From assembly GCA_035934405.1 (NCBI GenBank), contig DASYXW010000076.1, forward strand, positions 19,549 through 83,548: DNA of 64,000 bases, read 5' to 3'. Source of the stretch: DASYXW01 sp035934405 (GTDB taxonomy: Bacteria; Acidobacteriota; Terriglobia; UBA7540). Both the position numbers and the translations under genes were made by a program. Positions 16,501 to 25,148 of this stretch are shown here, piece after piece (position 1 is the first letter of the stretch; every line of letters starts with the position of its first letter). The notes beneath the pieces are model-generated. The model had not been told where the DNA came from. It searched no databases and worked only from the letters and a program-made list of their open reading frames with translations.

Positions 16501-17851
16501 TGCCCACTGCTTGGGGATTGGTGTTGGTGCCGGTGGAATAATCCGCCGGAAGCGCGAAGCTGCCGTTGCCGTTCCCCAGCAGGACCGAAACGCTGCTGTT
16601 GCTCTCGCTCACCGCGGCCACGTCGAGGTTCTTGTCGAGGTTGAAATCGGCCACGCCCAGGCCCACCGGGTTCGAGGCCACAGCGGAAGACGTTGTAGTC
16701 GATTGAAACGTGCCATCGCCGTTGCCGAGCAGAACCGAAACCGCATTGTCGCCCGAGTCGGCGACCACGAGATCGAGCTTGCCGTCGCCGTTGAAATCAG
16801 CGGTGGCGATGGAGGCGGGATTGATGCCGGTGGAAAAGTTAATGGCCGCCCCGAACTTGCCGTTGCCGGTGCCGAGCAGAATGGACACCGTGTTGGTCTT
16901 GCCGAGGGCGCTCGTGACCGCGAGGTCGGTGATGCCGTCGCCGTTGAAATCGCCTGCCGTCAGAGCGAGCGCCTCAGCCAGCACCAGAGACTCACCGTGG
17001 CTAGGAAACGTGCCGTCACCTTTGCCGCAAAGCACGGAAACGTCGCCCACGCCCGAATCGGTGACCACCAGATCCACAATGCCGGCCTTGCCGCAGATGC
17101 TGCCCGCGATCACGTGCGAGGGCTCGAGCCCGGTGGCAAACGGGGTCTGGGTTCCGAAGGTGCCATCGCCCTTGCCAAGGAGCACCGAGACCGCGCTGGC
17201 GCTGGGTGTGGTGACCACGAGGTCGAGGTTCTTGTCACCGTTGAAATCGGCGGTGGCTATGGACATCGGCCCGGTGCCGGTGCCAAACGGCGTCGCCCCT
17301 GAAAAGCTGCCGTCGCCCTTGCCGAGCAGGACAGAGACCGTGTTGTCATTAAAGTTCGCGGTGGCCAGGTCCAGGATTCCGTCATTGTTGAAATCGCCCA
17401 CGGCGACCGATTGGGGATTCGTTCCGGTCGAGTAGTCCACGTGGCCGGCAAAGGTTCCGTCACCGTTGCCGAGCAGAATGGAAACGGTGTTGGCGCTCGA
17501 GTTGACCACAACCAGATCGAGCTTGCCGTCGCCGTTGAGGTCGGCCGTGGCGATGCCGACGGGGTTCGAGCCCGTGGCGTAATCCACGTGGGTTGCGAAC
17601 GTCCCGTTGGTCGCGCCGAGCAGGATGGAAACGCTGGCCGAACCGTGGTTGACCACGGCCAGATCGATCTGGCCGTCGCAGGGCAGGCCCGGGTTCACAC
17701 AGAAGACGCCCGTCACGACGGCCTGCGGGTTGGTTCCCGTCGCAAAGTCCGCTTCGTTAAACAGGTAGGTCTGCGCCGCGGCCGGCCGGCTGAAGAGGCC
17801 GAGAACGATGCCCAAAAAAATGATAAGTTGCGAAGTTTTACCCTTCAACAT
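13517..17851 (-). CDS. Large secreted FG-GAP/VCBS and choice-of-anchor-D repeat protein
   Basis: This is a 1444-aa protein. A signal peptide (IIFLGIVLGLFSRPAAAQ) is followed by about a dozen FG-GAP/VCBS units of about 55 residues (residues 30-740), each with DFNGDGKLDLVV and VSVLLGNGDGTF. The DxNxDG loops are predicted calcium sites in a beta-propeller-like fold. Next come about five choice-of-anchor-D (ASPM-SPD-2-Hydin-like) units (750-1280) with TCGxSVAAGxSCTxSVTF-type cores, then an Ig-like domain. Two hydrophobic segments near the C-terminus (LLLALLGLALTFGLAL; VVLGAVMLFIALWTAC) flank a basic stretch. It is a cell-surface or secreted adhesion-type protein; ligand unknown. Long antisense frames opposite it are composition artefacts. 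Confidence 0.93.
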   Translation of the reverse strand: MLKGKTSQLIIFLGIVLGLFSRPAAAQTYLFNEADFATGTNPQAVVTGVFCVNPGLPCDGQIDLAVVNHGSASVSILLGATNGTFATHVDYATGSNPVGIATADLNGDGKLDLVVVNSSANTVSILLGNGDGTFAGHVDYSTGTNPQSVAVGDFNNDGILDLATANFNDNTVSVLLGKGDGSFSGATPFGTGTGPMSIATADFNGDKNLDLVVTTPSASAVSVLLGKGDGTFGTQTPFATGLEPSHVIAGSICGKAGIVDLVVTDSGVGDVSVLCGKGDGTFPSHGESLVLAEALALTAGDFNGDGITDLAVTSALGKTNTVSILLGTGNGKFGAAINFSTGINPASIATADFNGDGKLDLVVADSGDNAVSVLLGNGDGTFQSTTTSSAVASNPVGLGVADFNLDKNLDVAAVSESNSSVSVLLGNGNGSFALPADYSTGTNTNPQAVGIGDFNGDGNLDLAVVNEEASGSVTILLGSSTGVFTAASASPAVGSNPVSVAVGDFNGDGKLDLAVANSSDSSVTILLGNGDGTFTPANGSPFATGAGTKPQWVTTADFNGDGKLDLAVAEGPSNTVSVLIGNGDGSFQTHVDYAVGKGASSVTAADFNGDGALDLAVTNETSNTVSILLGSKTSPGTFQPHVDYATGITPLAVSTGDLNGDGKVDLVVGNTSLSANTVSILLGNGDGTFQTHTDHSTGFFAQGKHESVAAADFTGDGSLDVAAADQLGSSVFVFLNTPVVALSPRSLAFGSEIVGATTAAQALTLSNPGSAPLSITAITPTGDYTETNACPMAPSTLAVGGSCSINVAFAPTGSGTRTGSISITDSAASSPQTIGLSGTGTAPAVTLAPTSLTFPAQNTGTTSAAETITLTNSGNATLTLTSVVASAQFAETNTCGGSVAAGASCTVSVTFTPTATGTQTGTVTLTDNAPGSPQVENLSGVGSGSSVTLTPSSLTFTSQAVGSTSAPQTVTVNNTGTGSLTITKIAASGDFAESSTGCTSVAAGKSCTIMATFTPTASGTRTGAITLTDNASPGTQTINLTGTGINAPAVTLLDSVGAAITSLTFGDQLVGTVSTAQAVTLKNTGNTTLTITSVVPSSGFGETNTCGSSIAAGKTCSISVTFSPTAAGAASGTLTITDNAIPATQVLSLTGTATAAAVVFNPPSLAFTSPAVGTASKPQTVTLTNAGQATLTITSIVITGTNPGDFAETSTGCTSVAENATCTITVTFTPAAAGSRTASLTVTDSAPGSPQTVALSGAAADFTLSSATSSMTVTAGQSAVYTVSISPTGGFSGVVSLACAGAPTNASCSVTPTSLTVNSPNVATATVTVSTAARALAPIATRRRPPTRLFKNAPKISPLLLALLGLALTFGLALKTLANRKLAGGRQAWVVLGAVMLFIALWTACGGGSAPAPPVGTQAGTYTLTVTGTAGSLSNPTTLTLTVN

Positions 17852-18683
17852 TTTCCTCCCACTGGCTTCCCCACTTCCTCACTTATGATAACAACCGGCC
17901 CCCAAGCAAGATGGCAAGACCCCAGGCCGGCACGGTACGATTCCTGAGTTGCCCTGGTGTTCGACATTGTTCCTGCGTGCTGACCGCCCGGTGCTGACCT
18001 GGAAGGTGAGAGTTGCCGCAGGGGTCCGGCAAAATGACTATTGTTAGGGTCGGAGCCGGCATAAGTCAAGTCTATAGTCGGTTAGCAACTAGGTGATTCA
18101 CCCTGCGGTTGGCGTGTCGCGCCAAATGGCCGCCGCCGGATTTCATTGGCAAAATCCGTCATTGAGAGCCTTTCCAATTGGCAGTGCATATTTGGAGGCA
18201 ATTGATTCTTAAGCATATTCCAGCTTCGACCATCAGTTGACCCGGAAGTTCGGGGGAAGTGGCTAGGTATCTTGGCAGTGTATTGGTTCTTAAGGACATT
18301 CCAGCTTCGATCATCGCCCCAGGCCGTTTCGAGCGGCGTGCGTTCCGCAGCGAGGCTAACGGCGTCAGCTTCGCTCCCTGCAGTTGTCCGAATTCTCCCC
18401 GGGCGTTTAACGGATTCAGCGAGTTAGCGACGCCGGACGTTCTCCGAGTGGCAGGTTGTCGCGGATGGCCGGTTGAGAAATCGGATTGATAGTACTGTAA
18501 GTTATTCATATTAAATATATTAGATAAATACATATACCATAAATATATTACTCCAGATAATAAACTTTGTCAATAGCTATCTTTGCCTCATTTTTCTGTT
18601 GACGCTCCCAGCGGCGGCTTATAGATTTAACGTCCTTCGCATTTCAGGGCTGATCAAAGCCAGGGTAAGGAGGGGAGAACCAT
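17852..18683. other. Long non-coding gap with a 34-bp direct repeat and an AT-rich island
   Basis: No convincing gene is visible. A 34-bp sequence at 18201-18234 recurs at 18282-18315 with about four mismatches, core ATTCCAGCTTCGA. A minus-strand frame (18159-18533) reads through both copies giving MVEAGICLR and MIEAGMSLR. Such peptides may belong to a degenerate repeat rather than a gene. From 18490 to 18590 the sequence is markedly AT-rich, unlike its surroundings. Confidence 0.5.
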
Positions 18684-19643
18684 ATGAGGGTTGGACTTTT
18701 CACCGCTCTTTTCGGCAAGTTGAGCCTGGACGAGGTGATCAAGAAAATCAAGCCGCTGGGGATCCGCACCGTCGAGCTCGGCACCGGGAACTTCCCGGGC
18801 GACCCGCACCTGAAGCTGGAATGGCTCACGAGCGCGGTAAAGATCCGCGAGTTCAGGCAGAAGCTTGATGACCAGGGCATCACGATCAGCGCCCTGAGCT
18901 GCCACGGCAACGCGCTGCACCCCGACCGGAAGCGCGCCGAATCGAGCGCCGAGGTCAGCCGCAAGACGGTGCTGATGGCGGAGAAGCTCGGGGTGACGAC
19001 CGTAATCGATTTTTCCGGCTGTCCCGGCGATTCCGACACGGCCAGGTTTCCGAGCTGGTCGCCCACTCCGTGGCCGCCCGACTTCCAGGACTTGCTGAAG
19101 TGGCAGTGGGAAAGGAAGGTCATCCCCTATTGGAAGAAGCACGCCAAGTTTGCCGAGAGCCACGGCGTGCGGGTGGCGATTGAGATGCATCCCGGGTTCA
19201 CGGTTTACAACCCGGAGACCCTGCTCCGGCTGCGCGGCGAAGCAGGCGCGGCGGTGGGGTGCAACTTCGACCCCAGCCACATGTTCTGGCAGGGCATTGA
19301 CCCCTGCGCCGCGGTTCGCGTGCTCGGCGACGCCGTCTTTCACGTTCACGCCAAAGACACCAAGATCTACGACGTGAATACGAGGATCAACGGCGTGCTC
19401 GACACCAAACCCTACAGCGACGAGAAGCATCGCGCCTACCTGTTCCGCACGGTAGGCTACGGCCACGGCCGGGAGTTCTGGACCGACTTCGTCTCAACCC
19501 TGCAGATGATCGGCTACGACGACGTGCTTTCCATCGAGCACGAAGACAGCTTGATGTCCATTGACGAGGGGTTAACCAAAGCCGCGAATTTCCTGAACGA
19601 AATCGTGATCAAGGAAAAGCTGCAAGCGATGTGGTGGGCGTAA
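18684..19643 (+). CDS. Sugar phosphate isomerase/epimerase-like TIM barrel
   Basis: The 319-aa protein is of the xylose isomerase-like TIM-barrel (AP endonuclease 2) superfamily. It begins MRVGLFTALFGKLSLDEVIK. Likely metal-ligand positions are in VRVAIEMHPGF, CNFDPSHMFWQGID, VFHVHAKDTKIY and VLSIEHEDSLMS. AAGGAGGGG precedes ATG 18684. It is followed by a Gfo/Idh/MocA dehydrogenase, a common pairing for oxidation and isomerisation of unusual sugars or inositols. The substrate is unknown. Confidence 0.88.
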   Translation: MRVGLFTALFGKLSLDEVIKKIKPLGIRTVELGTGNFPGDPHLKLEWLTSAVKIREFRQKLDDQGITISALSCHGNALHPDRKRAESSAEVSRKTVLMAEKLGVTTVIDFSGCPGDSDTARFPSWSPTPWPPDFQDLLKWQWERKVIPYWKKHAKFAESHGVRVAIEMHPGFTVYNPETLLRLRGEAGAAVGCNFDPSHMFWQGIDPCAAVRVLGDAVFHVHAKDTKIYDVNTRINGVLDTKPYSDEKHRAYLFRTVGYGHGREFWTDFVSTLQMIGYDDVLSIEHEDSLMSIDEGLTKAANFLNEIVIKEKLQAMWWA

Positions 19644-19646
19644 GAG

Positions 19647-19674
19647 CAGGATCCAGGAATCAGGATTCAGGGAT
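19647..19674. repeat. Heptamer array (CAGGATN family), single arm
   Basis: Four units CAGGATC, CAGGAAT, CAGGATT, CAGGGAT sit in the 47-bp gap between the isomerase and the dehydrogenase. No inverted arm is present, although the region ends in GGATCC. Confidence 0.7.
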
Positions 19675-19690
19675 CCGAAGGTGAATCGAC

Positions 19691-20854
19691 ATGCCGGAAA
19701 TCAACGTCGCCTTGGTGGGCTACAAATTTATGGGAAAGGCCCATTCGAACGCTTATCGCCAAGTCAGTCGCTTCTTTCCTGGGAAGCTGACGCCACGGAT
19801 GAAAGTGATCGTCGGGCGTAATCGTGAGGCGGCGGAAGCGGCGGCGCGGCAGTTCGGCTGGGAAGAGGTCGAGACCGACTGGCGGAAGGTGGTCGAGCGC
19901 AAGGACGTTGACGTGGTGGATGTCTCGACGCCCGGATACTTGCATCGCGAGATGGCGATTGCGGCGGCGCGCGCCGGCAAGCACGTCATCTGCGAGAAAC
20001 CGCTGGCGAATACGCTGGCTGACGCCAAGGAGATGCTGCGCGCGGTTGAGAAGGCCGGCGTGAAGCACATGGTGATGCACAACTATCGCAAGGTGCCCGC
20101 CGTCGCCTTCGCGCGCAAGCTGATTGAAGACGGCCGCCTCGGCGACATTTACCACTACCACGGCGCCTACCTGCAGGACTGGATCATTGATCCGCAGTTT
20201 CCCCTCGTGTGGCGTCTACAGAAGAATCTTGCCGGCGCCGGGGCGTTGGGCGACATCGGCTCGCACGCCATTGACCTGGCACAGTATTTGAACAGCGACA
20301 TCCAGTCGGTCACCAGCCACCTGACGACGTTCATCAAAGAGCGGCCGCTGGTCGGCTCCCATGGTGAAGATAAGGGCCAGCGACAGGTGAAGGCTGGTCG
20401 TGGCACGGGCCGCGTGACGGTGGACGACGATGCCAATTTCCTCGCCCGCTTCGCCAATGGCAGCGTCGGGGTATTTGAGTCCTCTCGATTCTGCGGCGGG
20501 CGGCGCAACTACAATACGTTTCAGATTTACGGCAGCAAAGGCAGCCTGTCATTCAATATCGAGCGGCTCAACGAGCTTGAATTCTACGACCGCACGGACG
20601 CCCAGACCGAGCAAGCCTTCAAGACGATTCTGGCGACGGAAAGCGCGCATCCTTACGTCGGAGCCTGGTGGCCGCCGGGGCATATCATCGGCTACGAGCA
20701 CACGTTCGTCCACGCGGTGCACGACTTCCTGACTGCGCTCGAAAACGACACGATGCCATCACCAAACTTTGCCGACGGGGTGAAGAATCAGGCTGTGCTG
20801 GACGCGGTGGAGCGATCGGGGAAGACTGGACGGTGGGAGAGAACGGCGCGGTAG
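19691..20854 (+). CDS. Gfo/Idh/MocA family oxidoreductase
   Basis: The 387-aa NAD(P)-dependent dehydrogenase has an N-terminal Rossmann fold (VALVGYKFMGKAHSNAYRQV), then VDVVDVSTPGYLHREMA and the signature GKHVICEKPLANTLADAKEM. The C-terminal domain includes GDIGSHAIDLAQYL, the usual catalytic GxHxxD position. It probably acts on a sugar or cyclitol with the isomerase upstream. Start and length fit the family. Confidence 0.92.
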   Translation: MPEINVALVGYKFMGKAHSNAYRQVSRFFPGKLTPRMKVIVGRNREAAEAAARQFGWEEVETDWRKVVERKDVDVVDVSTPGYLHREMAIAAARAGKHVICEKPLANTLADAKEMLRAVEKAGVKHMVMHNYRKVPAVAFARKLIEDGRLGDIYHYHGAYLQDWIIDPQFPLVWRLQKNLAGAGALGDIGSHAIDLAQYLNSDIQSVTSHLTTFIKERPLVGSHGEDKGQRQVKAGRGTGRVTVDDDANFLARFANGSVGVFESSRFCGGRRNYNTFQIYGSKGSLSFNIERLNELEFYDRTDAQTEQAFKTILATESAHPYVGAWWPPGHIIGYEHTFVHAVHDFLTALENDTMPSPNFADGVKNQAVLDAVERSGKTGRWERTAR

Positions 20855-20870
20855 TCTCAACCATGGGTGC

Positions 20871-20887
20871 TGTGCCATACTGGCACA
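20871..20887. terminator. Perfect 7-bp hairpin after the dehydrogenase
   Basis: TGTGCCA-TAC-TGGCACA forms a hairpin 17 bp after the stop codon. No T-run follows, so only a weak or factor-assisted terminator, or an unrelated palindrome, can be proposed. Confidence 0.35.
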
Positions 20888-20978
20888 AAGGGGTATTCGG
20901 AACCGTCGCTCAACCTCTAACGGAATCCGGGACACCCTCTTTCGTGGCATTCCTGACTGTCGGCGGGTCTCATTCAGA

Positions 20979-21351
20979 ATGGGTCCAATAGGAGATCGGC
21001 TGTGCCGTAGGACTCCGCAAGCCCCGAAATTGGTTGTAGAAAATGGCGTCCAAGTGAAGGGCTTTGAGATTGGCAAAGAGTATATCGCCCTGGACCGGCA
21101 AAAGCCGTGGGAAGCCATAACTATGCTGAACACTTACTTGTCGCAACTCTAAGGATGCGAAGGCGAAACGGAACGGCGCTCTGTTCGTCGAGTTTTGTGA
21201 AGGCGATATAGAACCTTCGCTGAACAAGCGAATCGACTCCTTGATTGAAGTCGACAAGGAGTACATCGTTTACCTTGATGATGAACAGTGGGTGCAGTGG
21301 TCAGTGACGGATTCTTGCCAAATCCCAGCGGAATTCGGGGGAGATTACTAA
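20979..21351 (+). pseudogene. Unrecognised small coding remnant with two related segments
   Basis: One frame from ATG 20979 to 21152 encodes 57 aa ending ITMLNTYLSQL and containing FEIGKEYIALDRQKPW. A second frame carries on to 21351 with FVEFCEGDIEPSLNKR and LIEVDKEYIVYLDDEQW. The two share the E-x-x-KEYI pattern and acidic/aromatic composition. Either a frameshift split one gene or two related pieces were duplicated. I do not recognise the family. The surrounding 20888-21796 otherwise looks non-coding. Confidence 0.3.
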
Positions 21352-21461
21352 TAGGGCAGGCCACTTGGAATCCCTCTCTGTGAATAGGCTCAGCGCCGAA
21401 CAAATATTTCCGTTTCGGCGCCTCCTCGCAGAAGGCATGGCTCGAATCATCGGCGATAAAG

Positions 21462-21656
21462 ATGCCGACAGGGCCAGAGCAAGCCTGGATAGTGATGGGA
21501 ATGGCAGGGGGGTTCTTGGCCGCATTGGTCATTCTATCTGATGTTGCCTTGGGCTTCTTCCAAAAGCCGCATGATCATCCACTGGCCCTCTTGCTTTTGG
21601 CTTGCACGTCCGCAGGGGCCGTGAAAGGTTCGTTCCCAGCCTTATCAAGAAAGTGA
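21462..21656 (+). CDS. Possible small membrane protein
   Basis: The 64-aa frame has two hydrophobic segments (WIVMGMAGGFLAALVILSDV and ALLLLACTSAGA). It has no recognisable family and no clear ribosome-binding site, and lies in a gap rich in broken frames. It could equally be non-coding. Confidence 0.25.
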   Translation: MPTGPEQAWIVMGMAGGFLAALVILSDVALGFFQKPHDHPLALLLLACTSAGAVKGSFPALSRK

Positions 21657-21796
21657 TTTTCCCGTAAGGCGCTCGCTACCGCGCTGGAACGAAATTTGGA
21701 ACAAATAGCGCAGTCCACCTCCATTCGCAGATTTTGCTTCGGCCAGCAACACAAATTCAGACGCTAACCCGAAGTTTGCTCATGGGAATGTGCGCC

Positions 21797-22531
21797 TTAC
21801 TTCTTCCGCGGCGGTTGCGACGGCCGCATCTCGATGCGGCTGGCGAGTGCGTGGGCGGGGAACTTGTACAGGTCGCAGACGGCCTTGGCGATGTCCTCTC
21901 CGGTCAGCTTCCAGGGTTCGGCCGCCTTACGGCCGGGAGTCGCGCCAAAATCCGTCGAAACACTGCCCGGCATGAGGTAGCTCACGCGGATGCCTTCGTA
22001 GCGCACGTCCTGCATCATCGCCTCGCTGAAGCCGTTCAGTCCGAACTTGGAAGCGTTATAGGCGGCGCCGCCGGCGAAGGGATTCACCCCCGCCAGGCTC
22101 GAAATGTTGAAGATATAACCGCCGCCACGCTGCCGCATGAGCGGGATGGCTTCGCGCGAGCAGTAGAACGCGCCCGAGAGATTCGTCTCGATAGTGGTAT
22201 CCCACTCTTCCGCGGTAAGCTCGGCGACGGGTTTGAACACTCCCACCCCGGCGTTGTTCACCAGAATGTCGAGCCCGCCGAAGCGCTCGGCCGTGGTGTG
22301 GATCAGCTTGCGGCAGTCCTCGTAGCGGCGCACGTCCGCAACCAGCCCGTCGGCGCGGCGGCCGTCGCCGCTGCCGGCGAGTTTCTCGAGCGCGCTCTTC
22401 AACGCCGCCGCGTCGCGGCCGCAGATGAACACCCGGGCGCCTTCCTTGAGGAGCGCCTCGGCAATGCTCCACCCGATGCCGCGCGTGCCACCGGTCACCA
22501 CGGCAATCTTGTCGGTGAGTTCAGTCGTCAT
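21797..22531 (-). CDS. Short-chain dehydrogenase/reductase (3-oxoacyl-ACP reductase-like)
   Basis: The 244-aa classical SDR has the cofactor loop VVTGGTRGIGWSIAEALL, LDILVNNAGVGVF and the catalytic set Ser (NISSLAGVNPF), Tyr and Lys (YNASKFGLNG). The RD after VFICG suggests NADP(H). The substrate cannot be read; FabG-like reduction of a 3-oxo group is the generic guess. It is followed on the same strand by no partner, and kdsB lies upstream on the same strand. Confidence 0.9.
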   Translation of the reverse strand: MTTELTDKIAVVTGGTRGIGWSIAEALLKEGARVFICGRDAAALKSALEKLAGSGDGRRADGLVADVRRYEDCRKLIHTTAERFGGLDILVNNAGVGVFKPVAELTAEEWDTTIETNLSGAFYCSREAIPLMRQRGGGYIFNISSLAGVNPFAGGAAYNASKFGLNGFSEAMMQDVRYEGIRVSYLMPGSVSTDFGATPGRKAAEPWKLTGEDIAKAVCDLYKFPAHALASRIEMRPSQPPRKK

Positions 22532-22635
22532 CGTCCATCCTCCTACCTCTTAGGATGTCCCGATCGAAGCCGCAGATTCGGCCGGCCTGTCATTCCGAGG
22601 AGTCGGAGGCGACGGTGAGCCCCTTCGCCATCTTG

Positions 22636-23439
22636 TTACTCGGGCAAGGTGACGCGACCGGCGAGGAAAAACTCCTCCACCCGTTGCAGGTCTTCCTCAG
22701 TATCAACGCCGATGGTGTCTACCGCAGTCTCGACCACGGCAATCGGAATCCCGTTTTCGAGGAAGCGCAGTTGCTCCAGCTTCTCGATTTTCTCCAGGCA
22801 AGACGGATCGAGAGTGCGGAACCTGTCGAGTGCGGCGCCGCGGTACGCATAGAGCCCCAGGTGTTTGAAGTATTGAACTGAGCCGGAACCGTCGCGGTCG
22901 CAAGGAACTGGAGCGCGGGAGAAATAGAGGGCCTGCCCTGTTCGGTCGGTTACCACTTTCACGTTGTTGGGATCCTGCGCGTCGGCGGCGCTCATGGCCA
23001 CCTTCAACGTAGAGACCAGCGTTGCGGGCGACTGGCGGAACGGCCGAAGCAGAAGCTCGATGTGTTCGGCGGTGACCAGGGGCTCGTCGCCCTGAATGTT
23101 CACGTAGATGTCGGCCGGCTCGCGCGCCATCACTTCCACCACCCGGCCGGTACCGGAGCGATGCGCCGGCGAGGTCATCAAGACGGGCATGGCGCTGTGG
23201 CGGCAGTGTTCGAAGATCTCTTCCGAATCCGTGGCCACGCACAATTGATCAAGCGACGGAGCTTGGCGAGACCGGCGATAAACCCAGTCAATCATGGGGT
23301 GGCCGCAGATCAGACGGAGCGGCTTGCGCGGCAGGCGCTGGGATTCCAGGCGCGCCGGAATAACGCCCACCACGCGCCAGTGTGCCTGCTCAGATCGCGG
23401 TTTTTCCTGGGGTTTTTCCATGTCAAGAATAATTTTCAT
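22636..23439 (-). CDS. kdsB: 3-deoxy-manno-octulosonate cytidylyltransferase (CMP-KDO synthetase)
   Basis: The enzyme activates KDO with CTP for lipopolysaccharide inner core synthesis. Motifs are GVIPARLESQRLPRKPL, MIDWVYRRS, CVATDSEEIF, RSGTGRVVEV, DIYVNIQGDEPLV and VETAVDTIGVDTEEDL. At 267 aa it is slightly longer than usual because of about 20 extra N-terminal residues; a start nearer WRVVGVIPA is possible. Its presence implies an LPS-bearing outer membrane. Confidence 0.94.
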   Translation of the reverse strand: MKIILDMEKPQEKPRSEQAHWRVVGVIPARLESQRLPRKPLRLICGHPMIDWVYRRSRQAPSLDQLCVATDSEEIFEHCRHSAMPVLMTSPAHRSGTGRVVEVMAREPADIYVNIQGDEPLVTAEHIELLLRPFRQSPATLVSTLKVAMSAADAQDPNNVKVVTDRTGQALYFSRAPVPCDRDGSGSVQYFKHLGLYAYRGAALDRFRTLDPSCLEKIEKLEQLRFLENGIPIAVVETAVDTIGVDTEEDLQRVEEFFLAGRVTLPE

Positions 23440-23831
23440 GCCGGGCAGTCGGCTGAATAATTTTCCCGAACGCCCGGCAAGGCGAACCGAACCATGCGCC
23501 GCGCTTCCCGGTCAACAACTTAGATTCCTCACGGCGCTCTCCCGAAGCTTCAAGCCGCTTGCCAGGAGATTATGACGGGTTGCGGCAGCCACATACGGGA
23601 AAAATCTCGTGATATGGTAGACGCGGGTTGAGGGGAAGAGTTCTGGCAGCGTTGGGCGTCCACGTCATTTCGTCCTAATAAGAAGAACGCGGCAGCGGAA
23701 ATCGACTTCGCGTTTTTGGGGCGTCGCCTCGCCGGAAAAGCCTCCTTGCCGCTGCGCCATCGTGGATTGGCCGGCGAGGTCGCCGTGATTCCCGGGGCAA
23801 CGGGCATCCCTTCACCTGCAGGGAGCGCGCC
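23440..23831. other. Divergent gap between kdsB and dnaA
   Basis: These 392 bp hold the promoters of kdsB and dnaA. No convincing DnaA box, tRNA or small gene is visible. GCAGGGAG just before ATG 23832 is the likely dnaA ribosome-binding site. Confidence 0.5.
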
Positions 23832-25148
23832 ATGAACGCTTGGCAACAAGTCCTCAATGAGATCAAGAGCAAGGTCAACAGCCAGAGTTACCAGACGTGG
23901 CTGCGTCCCACACGATTGAGCCGCGCGGCCGGCGACATGCTCATCGTGCAGGTGCCCCACCGCGAGTTTCAGGACTGGATCCAGGAGAATTACGGAGCCC
24001 TCATCCGCGACGCAATCGAGCGGCTGCGCCTCGGTTTCAAGCAGGTCACTTACGTCTTCGATGAGGAGAAGAAGCCCGGCGAGAACGGAGAGGCCCGGGC
24101 GGTGCAAGGCAAGCTCGATTTTGACTCGGTGGTCCACCAGTTGAACTTCAACTATACCTTCGATTCCTTTGTGGTGGGGTCCTGCAATCAGTTTGCCCGC
24201 GCCGCGGCGCTGGCCGTGGCCGAGGCGCCTTCCAAGGCTTATAACCCGCTCTTCCTCTACGGCGGGGTAGGCCTCGGCAAGACGCACCTGATGCAGGCCG
24301 TTGGACATCTGATCAAGAAGAATTGCAAGGAAATGCGCGTGGCTTACGTCGACTCCGAGAAGTTCACCAACGAGCTGATCAATTCCGTCCGCTACGACCG
24401 CATGATCTCCTTCCGCGACAAGTATCGCAACGTGGACGCGTTGCTCATCGACGATATTGAGTTTATTGCCGGCAAAGAGCGCACCCAGGAGGAGTTCTTT
24501 CACACCTTCAACACCCTCTACGAGGGGCAAAAACAGGTCGTCATCTCGTCCGACTGCCCTCCCAAAGACATCCCGGGGATCGAGGAGCGGCTGCGGTCGC
24601 GTTTCGCCTGGGGCCTGACGGCGGACCTGCAGCCACCGGATCTGGAAACGAAGATGGCCATCCTGGGCAAGAAATGCGAGGAGCACAAGATCACCCTGCC
24701 GGCGCCGGTGATGGACTTCGTCGCCTCCCGCATCAAGTCCAGCATCCGGGACTTGGAAGGCGCCTTGACGCGCCTCATGGCCTATTCCTCATTGACCGGC
24801 GCTGAGATCACGCTGGCGATGGCGCAGCAGGTGCTCAAGAATATGGTGGACCAGGACGAACGCCGCGTGACCATTGACCACATCCAGCGGGCGGTGTGCA
24901 AAGAGTTTCCCTTGAGCCTCGTGCAACTAAAGTCGAAGAACAACAGCCGCGCCGTCGCTTATCCGCGCCAGATCGGCATGTACCTGGCCAAGCAACTCAC
25001 GTCGGCCTCTCTGCCACAAATCGGGCGTGAGTTCGGCGGCAAGCATCACTCCACCGTCATCCACTCCATCAGTAAGATCGAGAGATTACGCAAGACCGAC
25101 CGGGATTTGAACAGAATTATCAACAAGATGAGCGAAAGTCTGCAATAA
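23832..25148 (+). CDS. dnaA: Chromosomal replication initiator protein DnaA
   Basis: The 438-aa initiator binds oriC DnaA boxes and unwinds origin DNA. An N-terminal oligomerisation domain (WQQVLNEIKSKVNSQSYQTW) and a short linker precede the AAA+ domain: Walker A LYGGVGLGKTHLMQA, Walker B ALLIDDIEFIAGK, sensor 1 VISSDCPPKDI and the RLRSRFAWGL region. The C-terminal helix-turn-helix ends with the DnaA signature FGGKHHSTVIHSI. Together with dnaN and gyrB this is the classical origin cluster. Confidence 0.97.
   Translation: MNAWQQVLNEIKSKVNSQSYQTWLRPTRLSRAAGDMLIVQVPHREFQDWIQENYGALIRDAIERLRLGFKQVTYVFDEEKKPGENGEARAVQGKLDFDSVVHQLNFNYTFDSFVVGSCNQFARAAALAVAEAPSKAYNPLFLYGGVGLGKTHLMQAVGHLIKKNCKEMRVAYVDSEKFTNELINSVRYDRMISFRDKYRNVDALLIDDIEFIAGKERTQEEFFHTFNTLYEGQKQVVISSDCPPKDIPGIEERLRSRFAWGLTADLQPPDLETKMAILGKKCEEHKITLPAPVMDFVASRIKSSIRDLEGALTRLMAYSSLTGAEITLAMAQQVLKNMVDQDERRVTIDHIQRAVCKEFPLSLVQLKSKNNSRAVAYPRQIGMYLAKQLTSASLPQIGREFGGKHHSTVIHSISKIERLRKTDRDLNRIINKMSESLQ

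Noticed and set aside
15929..17302. A 457-aa plus-strand frame opposite the FG-GAP protein
   Set aside because: It mirrors the repeated DFNGDGKLDL codons on the other strand, giving a repetitive His/Gly/Val frame without a signal or family.
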